Part shown: in pieces, positions 1 through 8,717 of the stretch
How the letters are laid out: every line of letters begins with the position of its first letter
Position numbering within the stretch: position 1 is the first letter of the stretch
NCBI RefSeq assembly: GCF_000426585.1
Contig: NZ_AUFQ01000001.1
Location: 186,001-250,000 of the forward strand
Reading direction: 5' to 3'
DNA: 64,000 nucleotides
Source of the DNA: Segatella baroniae DSM 16972 = JCM 13447
GTDB taxonomy: Bacteria > Bacteroidota > Bacteroidia > Bacteroidales > Bacteroidaceae
The notes under the pieces: generated by a model
What the model was told of the DNA's origin: nothing
The model's database searches: none
Seen by the model: only the letters and a program-made list of their open reading frames with translations
Made by a program: the position numbers and the translations under genes

Positions 1-21
1 GTACTTATAGGAAAGTCAAAA

Positions 22-29
22 TATTTTTG
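22..29 (+). promoter_or_regulatory. Candidate -7 box for the mannanase operon
   Basis: TATTTTTG matches the Bacteroidota -7 consensus TAnnTTTG. The -33 element would lie at or beyond the window edge and cannot be judged. A transcript starting near position 35 would carry the small secreted protein and the GH26-GH5 gene. Confidence 0.4.
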
Positions 30-84
30 TAATATTGTGGCGCGGTATCAATTGCTGCGCCACAATTCATCAATCATACGCTTT

Positions 85-540
85 ATGAAAACGATCACCC
101 TCACGTTATTGCTGCTGCTCGCCACACTGCCGGGCTTTGCCGAACAAAAGGAGCTTGTCATCACCTTCAATGACGGCACCACCCAGTCCTACGCCTTGGC
201 CGACCTGCCTGACATCAGGATGGAAAACGACAAGCTGTCTGTCCAGGCTGGGACTACGAAAGCCGAGTACGACCTTTACAAGGTCAGAACTTTCACCTTT
301 GGCAACACGGCCACCGGCCTCAAAGAGACTCTACGACAGCAGGAACTCAGACAAGAAGGCAACCAGCTGGTCATCCCCGGCAAGAAGGTAGACTTCTCCA
401 TCTTTACACTCAACGGCCATCCTGTCAGCGTGAAGGCCAGCCGACTTTCAGATGCGCTCATTATCAACTTGGAACAACTTCCCAAAGGACTTTACATCAT
501 CAAGGCCAATGGCAAATCCATCAAAATCACCAAACGATGA
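85..540 (+). CDS. Small secreted protein with a T9SS-like C-terminal tail
   Basis: I do not recognise a named family. The 151-residue product has a clear signal peptide (MKTITLTLLLLLATLPGFA), a short beta-rich module (residues about 20-75) with the phrase FNDGTTQSYAL, and a C-terminal part (about 95-151) ending in PKGLYIIKANGKSIKITKR. That ending resembles the type IX secretion sorting tails and other 'GxYIxk' endings of Bacteroidota secreted proteins. The ATG at 85 is preferred over an upstream in-frame ATG at 37 because the signal peptide begins there. The stop overlaps the next start (ATGA at 537-540), so translation of the two genes is probably coupled. Its N-terminal module resembles the N-terminus of the following enzyme, suggesting a shared surface or secretion role; this is inference. 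Confidence 0.75.
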   Translation: MKTITLTLLLLLATLPGFAEQKELVITFNDGTTQSYALADLPDIRMENDKLSVQAGTTKAEYDLYKVRTFTFGNTATGLKETLRQQELRQEGNQLVIPGKKVDFSIFTLNGHPVSVKASRLSDALIINLEQLPKGLYIIKANGKSIKITKR

Positions 541-2876
541 AAAAACTTCTACTTTCTTTCCTCGCCGGCCTTACGACCATCGCCGGCCACGCGCAAAGCG
601 CGACCGACACTTACGTCATCAACAAGAATGATGGCACTTCTCTCAAGTATGTCGTCCAAGACAACAATTACTTGAAGGTGACGAATCCCAGCACATTGGG
701 AATCTACACCACAGGTTTTGAAGAGTTTGGCCCTACGGAAGAACTGAACATTGCCGACATCAAGAACATCACATTCAACATTCAGCACGACTATCCCGTG
801 AATGTTGCGGGCATACAGCTGGCCGACAACCAAGCTACGGACAAGGCGAAGAACCTCTATCGCTATCTGAGATTGATCTATGGCGTCAAGACCGTTTCGG
901 GCATCATGGCCGATGTCTCATGGAACCATAAGGAAGCCGACAAGATCCATCAGATTACAGGCAAATACCCGGCCATCAACTGCTACGACTTCATCCATAT
1001 CCAGGTGCCCGAGGGCAACGGATGGATTGATTACAACGACATCACGCCGGTCACGGAATGGGCCGACGCGGGCGGTATCGTCAATTTGATGTGGCATTTC
1101 AATGTCCCCAAGACCGAGAACACCACGATAGGAAACGACGGTTCGGGCGTCACCGTCAAGCCCGACGAGACGACTTTCAAGGCAAGCAACGCCCTTGTGG
1201 CCGGCACATGGGAATACAAATACTTCCACGCACAGATGGACAAGGTTTGCAACGTATTGCTGAAACTGCAAGACGCGGGTGTCGTTGCGCTCTGGCGTCC
1301 ATTCCACGAGGCGGCGGGCAACGCCAAACTCAAGTCGGGCGCCTCTTGGGGCAAAGCCTGGTTCTGGTGGGGAGCCGACGGGGCCGCAACCTTCAAGGAA
1401 CTTTGGCAAACCATGTTCCATTATTTCCAGAACAAAGGCATTCACAACCTCATCTGGGAATGGACGGCACAGAACTACAACGGCGACAGCACGCAGTACG
1501 ACAACGACAGCGACTGGTATCCCGGCGACGCCTTTGTCGACATTGTGGGCCGCGACCTCTATGGATATGCCGCCGCCCGGCAAGCAACGGAATACAACCA
1601 GCTGCGCACCCTCTACCCCACCAAGATGATAACGCTGGCCGAATGCGGCCTCGACAACGCCACGCCTACAGCCAACATCGGCGAGGCATGGGACGCCGGA
1701 GCCAAATGGCTCAACTTCATGCCCTGGTATGGAACGGCCATGCCGTCGAACGAATGGTGGAAATCGGCCATGGGCAATGCCAATGTGCTCGCCCGTGGCG
1801 ACATCAACCTCAACGCGACATTCGTCGAAGAGTCGGCCCAAAGCGCCGTCAACAACTTCTATGTCGGTTGCAACCTGGGCAACACGCTCGACGCCAATGG
1901 CGGCGGCAAGGGACTGACGCTTGAAAAATACGAGACCTACTGGGGCCAGCCGGTCACGACACAGGCCATGATGACCTTCCTCAAGACCAACGGCGTCAGC
2001 TCCATCCGCATCCCCGTCACCTGGTATGAACACATGGACGACGCGGGAAACGTGGACGACACCTGGATGAACCGCGTGAAAGAGGTGACAGACTATGCCC
2101 TCAGCGCAGGCCTCTATGTCATCGTCAACGTGCACCACGACACGGCAGCCGGCAAGGGTGCGTGGATCAAAGCCGACATGGATGTCTACAACAATACGAA
2201 AGAACGCTTCAAGAAGCTGTGGACACAAATCGCCAACACGTTCAGAGACTACGACCAGCACCTGCTGTTTGAGGGCTACAACGAAATGCTCGACGCCTCC
2301 AACACTTGGAACGCACCCAAAAACAGCAGCAGCTACACGGCACTCAACAACTACGCGCAAGACTTTGTCGACGCCGTGAGGGCCACCGGCGGCAACAATG
2401 CCAAGCGCAACCTCATCGTCAACACCTACGCCGGGGCCAAAGGCGCCGAAGTGCTCCGGAACTTCAACATTCCCACCGACCCGGCCGACAACCATCTCAT
2501 CGCCGAGGTCCACTCCTACGATCCATGGAACTGGATCAACACACACGGCGAGTGGAACGCAGAATGCCACAACGCACTGACGAACATCTTCAGCGACCTG
2601 ACGAAAAAATTCACGACGGTTCCGTTCATCATCGGCGAATATGGCACGGCAGGCGAAGCCGGACCGGACGGTCTCGAAACGACCGTCACCTCAAAATCGA
2701 GTGAAAAACTGAAGAAAGCCGCGGCCGACCAAGCTGCCGACATCGCCCGCCAGGCCAAGGCTGCCCATGCGGCTGCTTTCAACTGGATGTCGATTTTCGA
2801 CGGACAAGACCGCACCGTACCGCAATGGAGCCTACCCAACGTAGTGGAAGCCCTCAAAGCCGTCTATGGCGAATGA
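537..2876 (+). CDS. Bimodular GH26-GH5 beta-mannanase/endoglucanase
   Basis: A 779-residue secreted enzyme with two catalytic modules. After a signal peptide (MKKLLLSFLAGLTTIAGHAQ) and a short beta module (residues about 22-85) comes a GH26 domain (about 95-430). Its acid/base is E258 in WRPFHEAAG and its nucleophile E369 in ITLAECGLD. A GH5 domain, GH5_4-like by its GCNLGNTLDA start, follows (about 445-779), with E583 in FEGYNEML and E701 in FIIGEYGTAG as the catalytic pair. GH26 members usually cut beta-1,4-mannan; GH5_4 members cut glucan, xyloglucan or glucomannan, so the fusion suits gluco- or galactomannan. A GH26/GH5 bifunctional enzyme is known from rumen Prevotella. No C-terminal sorting domain is visible after the GH5 module. 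Confidence 0.93.
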   Translation: MKKLLLSFLAGLTTIAGHAQSATDTYVINKNDGTSLKYVVQDNNYLKVTNPSTLGIYTTGFEEFGPTEELNIADIKNITFNIQHDYPVNVAGIQLADNQATDKAKNLYRYLRLIYGVKTVSGIMADVSWNHKEADKIHQITGKYPAINCYDFIHIQVPEGNGWIDYNDITPVTEWADAGGIVNLMWHFNVPKTENTTIGNDGSGVTVKPDETTFKASNALVAGTWEYKYFHAQMDKVCNVLLKLQDAGVVALWRPFHEAAGNAKLKSGASWGKAWFWWGADGAATFKELWQTMFHYFQNKGIHNLIWEWTAQNYNGDSTQYDNDSDWYPGDAFVDIVGRDLYGYAAARQATEYNQLRTLYPTKMITLAECGLDNATPTANIGEAWDAGAKWLNFMPWYGTAMPSNEWWKSAMGNANVLARGDINLNATFVEESAQSAVNNFYVGCNLGNTLDANGGGKGLTLEKYETYWGQPVTTQAMMTFLKTNGVSSIRIPVTWYEHMDDAGNVDDTWMNRVKEVTDYALSAGLYVIVNVHHDTAAGKGAWIKADMDVYNNTKERFKKLWTQIANTFRDYDQHLLFEGYNEMLDASNTWNAPKNSSSYTALNNYAQDFVDAVRATGGNNAKRNLIVNTYAGAKGAEVLRNFNIPTDPADNHLIAEVHSYDPWNWINTHGEWNAECHNALTNIFSDLTKKFTTVPFIIGEYGTAGEAGPDGLETTVTSKSSEKLKKAAADQAADIARQAKAAHAAAFNWMSIFDGQDRTVPQWSLPNVVEALKAVYGE

Positions 2877-2884
2877 CAACCACC

Positions 2885-2935
2885 ACAGGCATGGAACAGC
2901 CGTTTGCCACTCTGTTCCATGCCTGTTCCTTTTCC
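2885..2935 (+). terminator. Strong intrinsic terminator after the GH26-GH5 gene
   Basis: A perfect 15-bp stem (ACAGGCATGGAACAG at 2885-2899, its complement at 2912-2926) with a 12-nt loop is followed by TCCTTTTCCCC. It sits nine bases after the stop codon. Confidence 0.85.
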
Positions 2936-3059
2936 CCTGACCATGAAAAAAAAATACGACTTACAAAAATAAATTGCTTTTCATGTGATTGAATGGCCAA
3001 GAACCGTCTTCGATTTTCCGTCCCGCCGCTTGCCGGGACGTTTGTTCGGGTTCAGCAAA

Positions 3060-3526
3060 GAGTGTAAAGTAAAACCGTGTCAGGTCGGTTCATGGGAGCA
3101 TGGCCATGGTGCACTGCGCACTACCGCCTTGGCGGTTGGTCTTTTTGTAGGGCAGGGCTGCGAGCGCAGCGAGCTACCCTGCCTGGCCAGTGACAGAGAA
3201 AGCTAGGCCGAAGGTCTTGGTCTTTTTTTTACGTTTGTGGTGGATGTTGCTGTGTATAAAGGGTGAGCCGGAGGAATTGTCAATTGTTTTTGAAGCATGC
3301 GGGACACATGCGACGATTGAAAACAAACTTTCCCGCAAAAAGCGATGGTTCAAATGTAAAAAAGACCAAGACCTTCGGCCTAGCTCCACACCACCAAAGC
3401 TTAGGCAGGGTAGCTCGCTGCGCTCGCAACCCTGCCCTCTAAAAGGACCAACCGCCAAGGCGGTAGTGCGCAGTGCACCATGGCCATGCTCCCATGAACC
3501 GACCTGACACGGTTTGTTTTACACTC
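3060..3526. mobile_element. MITE-like element with long terminal inverted repeats
   Basis: Two arms of roughly 170 bp (about 3060-3235 and 3355-3526) are near-perfect reverse complements around a spacer of about 120 bp with no convincing gene. The outer ends read GAGTGTAAA and TTTACACTC. Directly outside them lies TCAGCAA at 3052-3058 and again at 3527-3533, as expected for a 7-bp target-site duplication. No transposase is encoded. The outer 42 bases recur at 27653-27694. The open reading frames across the arms are short and mirror each other, so they are taken as non-coding. A non-mobile repeat that formed by local inversion is an alternative. Confidence 0.6.
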
Positions 3527-3534
3527 TCAGCAAG

Positions 3535-3745
3535 TCCGCCGCCGTTTGTTTTGGCGTTTCCCCGACCGCGGAAAGGCCGCCGCCGTTTGTTTTGGCGTTT
3601 CCCCGACCGCGGAAAGGCCGCCGCCGTTTGTTTTGGCGTTTCCCCGACCGCGGAATTTTACAAATGTTTTGCTTTGACGTTTGCCCAAGTTGGGCATTTA
3701 ACAAATGTTTTGCTTTGACGATTTCCCTCATCGCGTCTTTGACTT
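3535..3745 (-). repeat. 41-bp repeat array, five units in register
   Basis: Read on the minus strand, five units follow each other at exactly 41 bp; the anchor CGTTT or CGATT falls at 3555, 3596, 3637, 3678 and 3719. The first three units are near-identical and GC-rich (core TTTCC...GGAAA). The fourth carries the palindrome TGCCCAACTTGGGCA, and the fifth is degenerate. The shared backbone (AAACGYCAA, then CAAA, then ATTTGT in the AT-rich units) is the same as in the array at 27807-28225. The array lies between convergent mannanase genes, beside the inverted-repeat element. The period is not a multiple of three, which argues against coding. Confidence 0.85.
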
Positions 3746-3878
3746 TTTGTTTTTCTTTGGCCTCTTCCGAGCCACGATTTTCCGTCTCCTCGAATGGCGT
3801 GGGCCGTAAGGGCGTGAAGAATCACGTTGCGCCGTGGCGTCGGGCCCCTGTCGTGGCATGGGATTTCTCCATTTGCGC

Positions 3879-5171
3879 TTATTTGGAACGTAGTTTGTTC
3901 ATTCTTCCGACCTGCTGTTCTATGACGCGAATGGTCGATTTGTCCGAAGCGAAGACAGAGTTGAGCCCCTGCGCCTCCTGCGAAGGGTCGCCCGTATAGT
4001 CGTCGCCCACCTGCCAATGCTCGTGGCGCAGATTGGCAAAGCCGCCCCATCCCCAGAAATTGCAGCCGGCAAAGAGGCCTCCCTGCTCGGCGTTGTCGGC
4101 CACCAACGAGAAAACGAACTTGTAATAACCGTCGCGCGCCTCGGTGGTGGAAGCCTTGCTGAAGGAGAAGCCGTCACGCGGATAGCCGAACTCTTCCATG
4201 ACAAGCGGCTTGTTGACGAGCCTGCAAACGCGCAGGTGGTCGTTGATATAGGCTTCGGTGTGCCTGCAACTGTTCTCCAGGTCGTCCGCCAAGTGGTCTT
4301 TGCGCGCCCATCCCCAGTTGTAGGGCCACAGATGGACGTTGCAGTAGTCGATGTTCGGGTCGGCACAAATGGCCTGGTAAACCTCCATGTCATTCTCGCA
4401 GCCCCACGCGCCTTCGCTTCCCACCGATATCAGATGGTTGCGGTCGAGCGACCGGATGAGTGAGGCCGACTCACGAAGCCACTTCTGAAAACCAGGCAAC
4501 GCCTCCTTGGAGAATGCGCGCGGCTCATTGCCTATCTGCCAGCTCATGATGGCGGGGTCGTCTACGTATTTCACTCCGGTATAGCGGTTGGTGCGGCCGA
4601 GGATGAAACGCACATAATCGTAAAACAACCGATGTGCTTTCTCATTGTCGGCAAACCGGCTGACGAACTGCATGTAGGCAGGATAGCCGTCCACGTCGGG
4701 CTGTGGCGCCTTGCCGGCTCCTGCATGTTGCAAGTAGAAAGAGTAGCCGCCACTCCATTCCCACGAATTGTTGAGGTAGAGCACGGCCACCATCTGCCGC
4801 TTCTTCATCTGCATGAGCAGATAGTCGAGGCCGGCCAGGATCGTGTCGTTGTAGACACCCGGGGCTTGCTGGAGCGTAGGCTCCACCTTGGAGGCCACGC
4901 CCGGCTCGCCATCCGACCCCACAAGAATGCGGAGGTTGTCGATCCCCTTCTTCTTCATGAAATCCAGTTCGCGGCACAGTCGCTTGCGGTCGCCTCCCTG
5001 TCCTTCGGAACCAAGGATGGCCCCATACCAGAAATTGGTTCCCACATAATAATAAGGCCTGCCCTTCCATTCGAAATGACCGTCCTTGACCGTCACAAAA
5101 GGAGACTGCCCCAGCACTGCCAGAGAGAAGCCAAGGCCACCGATAAGGCTGAAAAGACGACGTTTCTTCAT
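3879..5171 (-). CDS. GH5_7 endo-beta-1,4-mannanase
   Basis: A 430-residue secreted glycoside hydrolase that should hydrolyse beta-1,4-mannosidic bonds in mannans. A signal peptide (residues 1-21, ending VLGQ) precedes a single TIM-barrel domain covering the rest. The GH5 acid/base is E216 in QIGNEPRAF and the nucleophile E327 in MEEFGYPRDG; FVTVKDGHFEWKGRPYYYVG at the start and NFWYGA are typical of the mannanase subfamily GH5_7. No carbohydrate-binding module or sorting tail is seen. It converges on the GH26-GH5 gene, so the two are transcribed separately but form one functional mannan locus. Confidence in the family is high; the preferred mannan type cannot be told. Confidence 0.92.
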   Translation of the reverse strand: MKKRRLFSLIGGLGFSLAVLGQSPFVTVKDGHFEWKGRPYYYVGTNFWYGAILGSEGQGGDRKRLCRELDFMKKKGIDNLRILVGSDGEPGVASKVEPTLQQAPGVYNDTILAGLDYLLMQMKKRQMVAVLYLNNSWEWSGGYSFYLQHAGAGKAPQPDVDGYPAYMQFVSRFADNEKAHRLFYDYVRFILGRTNRYTGVKYVDDPAIMSWQIGNEPRAFSKEALPGFQKWLRESASLIRSLDRNHLISVGSEGAWGCENDMEVYQAICADPNIDYCNVHLWPYNWGWARKDHLADDLENSCRHTEAYINDHLRVCRLVNKPLVMEEFGYPRDGFSFSKASTTEARDGYYKFVFSLVADNAEQGGLFAGCNFWGWGGFANLRHEHWQVGDDYTGDPSQEAQGLNSVFASDKSTIRVIEQQVGRMNKLRSK

Positions 5172-5475
5172 ATCGTTGCGTTACAAGTTACAGTTATTGC
5201 TGTTGTTTGATGTTTGTCTGATGATGACGATGCAAAAATATATAATCGGTTGAGGAAACACTGATACTTTTTTATCCTTCTTCGATACTATCCTGTAAGA
5301 ATGGGGCAAAAGAAGTCAAAAAGCCCGGAAACGGCTCGGAAATAACGCCGCCGGTCGGCAAAAAAACATCCATCGGCTGTCTGATTGTCTCTACTTTTAG
5401 CTACCTTTGCAACAATATCATTCACCACAGCTTCCCGATTACAGGAAACAAGCCACGCGAAAAAAAAAGTCGTAT
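5172..5475. promoter_or_regulatory. Divergent promoter region of mannanase and mscS genes
   Basis: This 304-bp gap has a minus-strand -7 box TATTTTTG (5240-5233) facing the mannanase and a plus-strand -7 box TACCTTTG (5402-5409) facing the MscS gene. Neither has a clear TTTG at the -33 position. I see no small gene or structured RNA here. Confidence 0.5.
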
Positions 5476-7911
5476 ATGGGCAAAAGAACACTTGTTTGGC
5501 TACTGCTGGCCACGTATGCAGTCCTACCTTCAAAGGCCGTATTGAAAGAACGCGACCTTTCCAAGACATTGTCAATTCTCAGACAGGAACTGACCAGGCA
5601 GCACGACGAGCAGGAACGGCAGTCGGACTACCTGAAAGAACAGCAGCAGCAAGTACAGCAGAACATGTATCGCATCATGAACCAAAGCAACCAGAACTCA
5701 TTGATGCTATACTCGCAAAAGCAAGGCTACGTTTTCGACTTGAGCTATGCCTGCCACGAAGCCACCGAACAATACCATGAGTTCAAGGAGACGGTGAAAC
5801 CTTTCAACGCCTTCATCACCAAGACCAACAATGAGATTGCACGCTTCGACAGCCTGATCATCAATCTGAGCAACATGCCGCTGATGTCGCTCTCACCCAG
5901 AGAGCAGACAGACAGGACGGTATGCCTGGCGCTGGCCGTCAACATCAGGCGCAACCTGAACGAGAACTCCATGCAGTTCAAGGAGTTCATCCGCTACTAC
6001 AAGCTGACGGAAGACCATCTGCGCAATTTGGACGACTATGCCAACAAGCGATACAAGGAAATTCAAAACAACATCTTCAACAACGGAAGCGACAACTACT
6101 TCTCCATTCTGAGGAATCTGCATCGCAATCTGTTGGAAACCAGCGAGACGGTGGTCGAGAAATACCGGGTAGACCGCAAAGTGCAGTCCGACTGGGACGC
6201 ACGCGTGCTGCTGGGCCTTCTCCTGTTGATTGTGGGATGGGGCGTCTTCTCCGTCTTTCTCAACTTCATCTTCATCAGGTTGCTGATGACCCGCATCCTG
6301 CGCAATCCGAAAGCCAACCAGTTTTTCTCGAAGTTGATGAAGAAAAAAGACGAACACACGCTGGCCGAATCCTTCATGGCGAAGCGCACTTGCATCTTTC
6401 TGGCCACGTCCGTCATCACCTTTGCCATCGTGCTGGGCATTATCAGGGTGATATGGATAGACCAGAACTTCATCATCATGGCCAGCCAGCTGCTTGTGGA
6501 ATACGCCTGGCTCATGGGCGTCATCTCGATATCGCTGCTGGTCCGTCTGGATGGCGACCAAATCAAATCGGGCTATCGCATCTACGTTCCCCTGCTGGTT
6601 GTCGGATTCATCGTGATCGCCTTCCGAATCGTCCTCATCCCGAACGACCTTGTGGAGCTGGTGTTCCCCCCCATCCTGCTGGCCTGCACCATCTGGCAGT
6701 GGATAGCCATCCGGCACAACAACCACAACATCCCCAAGTCGGACGTATTCTACACCTATCTTTCGCTGACGGTTTTCTTCACCTCGCTCGTCTGCTCATG
6801 GATAGGCTATGTGCTGCTGTCGGTTCAGCTGCTGATTTGGTGGATCATGCAGCTGACCTGCATCCTGACCATCACCTGCATTCAAGGGCTGCTGCAAAAC
6901 AGGGGCAGGCGAAAGCAATACTTCGCCAAAGAAAAGACCATAGCCGAGACGTGGCTCTTCAGGCTGGTTTACCAGGTTGCGCTGCCGATATTGGGCATCA
7001 TCTCGATCATCGTTTCCATCTACTGGGCCGCCGATGTATTCAACCTGAGCGACACCACCTGGCGAATCTTCACCGAGAAGGTGATCGACAGTCCCAACTT
7101 CACGCTGAGTATCTTCGGCATTTCGCAAGTGATGGTGTTGTACTTCATCTTCAAGTATCTGAACAGAACCGCCATAGAATGGCTGGAATACCACTTCAAG
7201 AGAGTGGACCCGACGACTTACATCAGCCGCACGGCCATGTCGAAAAACGTCATCCAAGTAATCGTCTGGGGCATTTGGCTGCTGACAACCCTCTCCATCT
7301 TCCATGTCAACAATTCATGGTTCGTCGTGGTCTCAGGTGGTCTGTCCACGGGTGTCGGTTTCGCCATGAAGGACATTCTTGAGAACATCTACTATGGCAT
7401 ATCCCTGATGGCAGGCCGCATCAAGATTGGCGACTGGATAGAATGCGACGGCATACGTGGAAGGGTCAGTTCCATTTCCTACACCAGCACACAGTTGGAC
7501 GCCGTCGACGGCAGCATTATCGCTTTCCAAAACAGCCAGCTGTTCACGAAGAACTACAAGAACCTGACCAAGAACCATGGCTACGGCCTCTCGGTGATAC
7601 CCATCGGCGTGGCCTATGGCAGCGACGCCAACGAAGTGAAGGCCATCTTGGTGAAAGCCATCAGCGCCCTCGACTGTCTGGATAAAAAGCGCGAAGTGAA
7701 GGTGGTCTTCGCAGGCTTCGGCTCCGACAGCATCGACTTCAAAGTTGTGGCATGGGTTCCTGTCCTGAAACAGACTTACGCAGAAGGCGAAATCATGGAG
7801 ACCATCTACCGCGTACTCAATGAAAACCACATTGAAATACCGTTCCCGCAAAGAGATATCCACATCATCCGCGCGGACGATGAAAACGAATTAAGAACGA
7901 CTCTAAAATAA
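5476..7911 (+). CDS. Large MscS-family mechanosensitive channel
   Basis: An 811-residue membrane protein of the long MscS/MscK type that probably opens under membrane tension to release osmolytes. A signal peptide (MGKRTLVWLLLATYAVLPSKA) leads into a periplasmic, largely helical and coiled-coil region (about 25-235; QEQQQQVQQNMYR-like stretches). Several membrane helices follow (about 240-610). The pore helix and beta domain are at about 615-720 (GGLSTGVGFAMKDILENI, GRIKIGDWIECDGIRGRV), with a cytoplasmic C-terminal domain to the end. The ATG at 5476 was chosen because the signal peptide starts there; an upstream in-frame start would add 23 polar residues. It is five bases upstream of kdsA and appears to head an envelope operon. 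Confidence 0.9.
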   Translation: MGKRTLVWLLLATYAVLPSKAVLKERDLSKTLSILRQELTRQHDEQERQSDYLKEQQQQVQQNMYRIMNQSNQNSLMLYSQKQGYVFDLSYACHEATEQYHEFKETVKPFNAFITKTNNEIARFDSLIINLSNMPLMSLSPREQTDRTVCLALAVNIRRNLNENSMQFKEFIRYYKLTEDHLRNLDDYANKRYKEIQNNIFNNGSDNYFSILRNLHRNLLETSETVVEKYRVDRKVQSDWDARVLLGLLLLIVGWGVFSVFLNFIFIRLLMTRILRNPKANQFFSKLMKKKDEHTLAESFMAKRTCIFLATSVITFAIVLGIIRVIWIDQNFIIMASQLLVEYAWLMGVISISLLVRLDGDQIKSGYRIYVPLLVVGFIVIAFRIVLIPNDLVELVFPPILLACTIWQWIAIRHNNHNIPKSDVFYTYLSLTVFFTSLVCSWIGYVLLSVQLLIWWIMQLTCILTITCIQGLLQNRGRRKQYFAKEKTIAETWLFRLVYQVALPILGIISIIVSIYWAADVFNLSDTTWRIFTEKVIDSPNFTLSIFGISQVMVLYFIFKYLNRTAIEWLEYHFKRVDPTTYISRTAMSKNVIQVIVWGIWLLTTLSIFHVNNSWFVVVSGGLSTGVGFAMKDILENIYYGISLMAGRIKIGDWIECDGIRGRVSSISYTSTQLDAVDGSIIAFQNSQLFTKNYKNLTKNHGYGLSVIPIGVAYGSDANEVKAILVKAISALDCLDKKREVKVVFAGFGSDSIDFKVVAWVPVLKQTYAEGEIMETIYRVLNENHIEIPFPQRDIHIIRADDENELRTTLK

Positions 7912-7916
7912 CAATC

Positions 7917-8687
7917 ATGGAGAATTATCTTTCAGCTCCTACGCTGATAGCCGGCCCCTGTGTCATCGAATCGGAACAGCTGCTTGACACCGTGGCGCAA
8001 GAATTGGTCAGAATCAACCAAGAATTGGGAGTTGACATTATATTTAAAGCTTCGTTCGACAAGGCAAACCGCACTTCGATACGTTCTTTCCGAGGTCCGG
8101 GGCTCGAAAAAGGCATAGAGCTGCTGGGCAACGTCAAGCGGAAATATGGCCTCAGAATCCTGACCGACATCCACGAAAGCCACCAGGCCGAGTTGGCCGC
8201 AACCGTTTGTGACGTCATTCAGATTCCGGCGTTTTTGTGCCGACAGACCGATTTGCTGGTGGCCGCGGCCAAGACGGGACGCATCGTCAACATCAAGAAA
8301 GCGCAGTTTCTGAGTGGGAAAGACATGAAATATCCCGTGGAAAAGGCATTGGACAGTGGGGCCGAGGAGGTTTGGCTGACCGAAAGGGGCAACAGCTTCG
8401 GCTACAACAACCTTGTCGTGGACTTCAGAAACATCCCCGACATGAAGGGAATCGTGTCCAATGTCATCATGGACTGCACCCACAGCGTACAGCGGCCGAG
8501 CGCCGGAGATGGGAAAACCGTGGGCGACCGCAAGTTCGTCCCCATGATGGCTCTGGCAGCCAAGGCTTTCGGAGCGACCGGATATTTCTTCGAAGTACAT
8601 CCCGACCCCGACCAAGGACTTTCGGATGCGGCCAACATGCTGGAACTGGCCAAGCTGGAAGGACTCGTCAGAGTATTATTGAAATAA
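7917..8687 (+). CDS. kdsA: 3-deoxy-8-phosphooctulonate (KDO-8-P) synthase
   Basis: A 256-residue cytoplasmic enzyme that condenses phosphoenolpyruvate with arabinose-5-phosphate to KDO-8-phosphate, the second step of KDO synthesis for lipopolysaccharide. Typical family sequences include LIAGPCVIES near the N-terminus, FKASFDKANRTS, LTDIHE and the late FFEVHPDPDQ. Length is somewhat shorter than the E. coli enzyme but normal for Bacteroidota. It is followed 30 bases later by kdsD, which makes its substrate arabinose-5-phosphate, so the two consecutive pathway steps are co-expressed. Confidence 0.97.
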   Translation: MENYLSAPTLIAGPCVIESEQLLDTVAQELVRINQELGVDIIFKASFDKANRTSIRSFRGPGLEKGIELLGNVKRKYGLRILTDIHESHQAELAATVCDVIQIPAFLCRQTDLLVAAAKTGRIVNIKKAQFLSGKDMKYPVEKALDSGAEEVWLTERGNSFGYNNLVVDFRNIPDMKGIVSNVIMDCTHSVQRPSAGDGKTVGDRKFVPMMALAAKAFGATGYFFEVHPDPDQGLSDAANMLELAKLEGLVRVLLK

Positions 8688-8717
8688 CAAAGCAGATTCC
8701 TTTAAAATAGAATCCTG

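Noticed and set aside
918..2570. 550-codon minus-strand open frame inside the GH26-GH5 gene
   Set aside because: It is a shadow of a gene with complete catalytic motifs on the plus strand; its own sequence matches no fold I know and has no start context.
3190..3507. Open frames within the inverted-repeat element (including plus and minus frames with shared peptides)
   Set aside because: The frames are short, arise in both arms by symmetry and have no known domain; the structure explains them.
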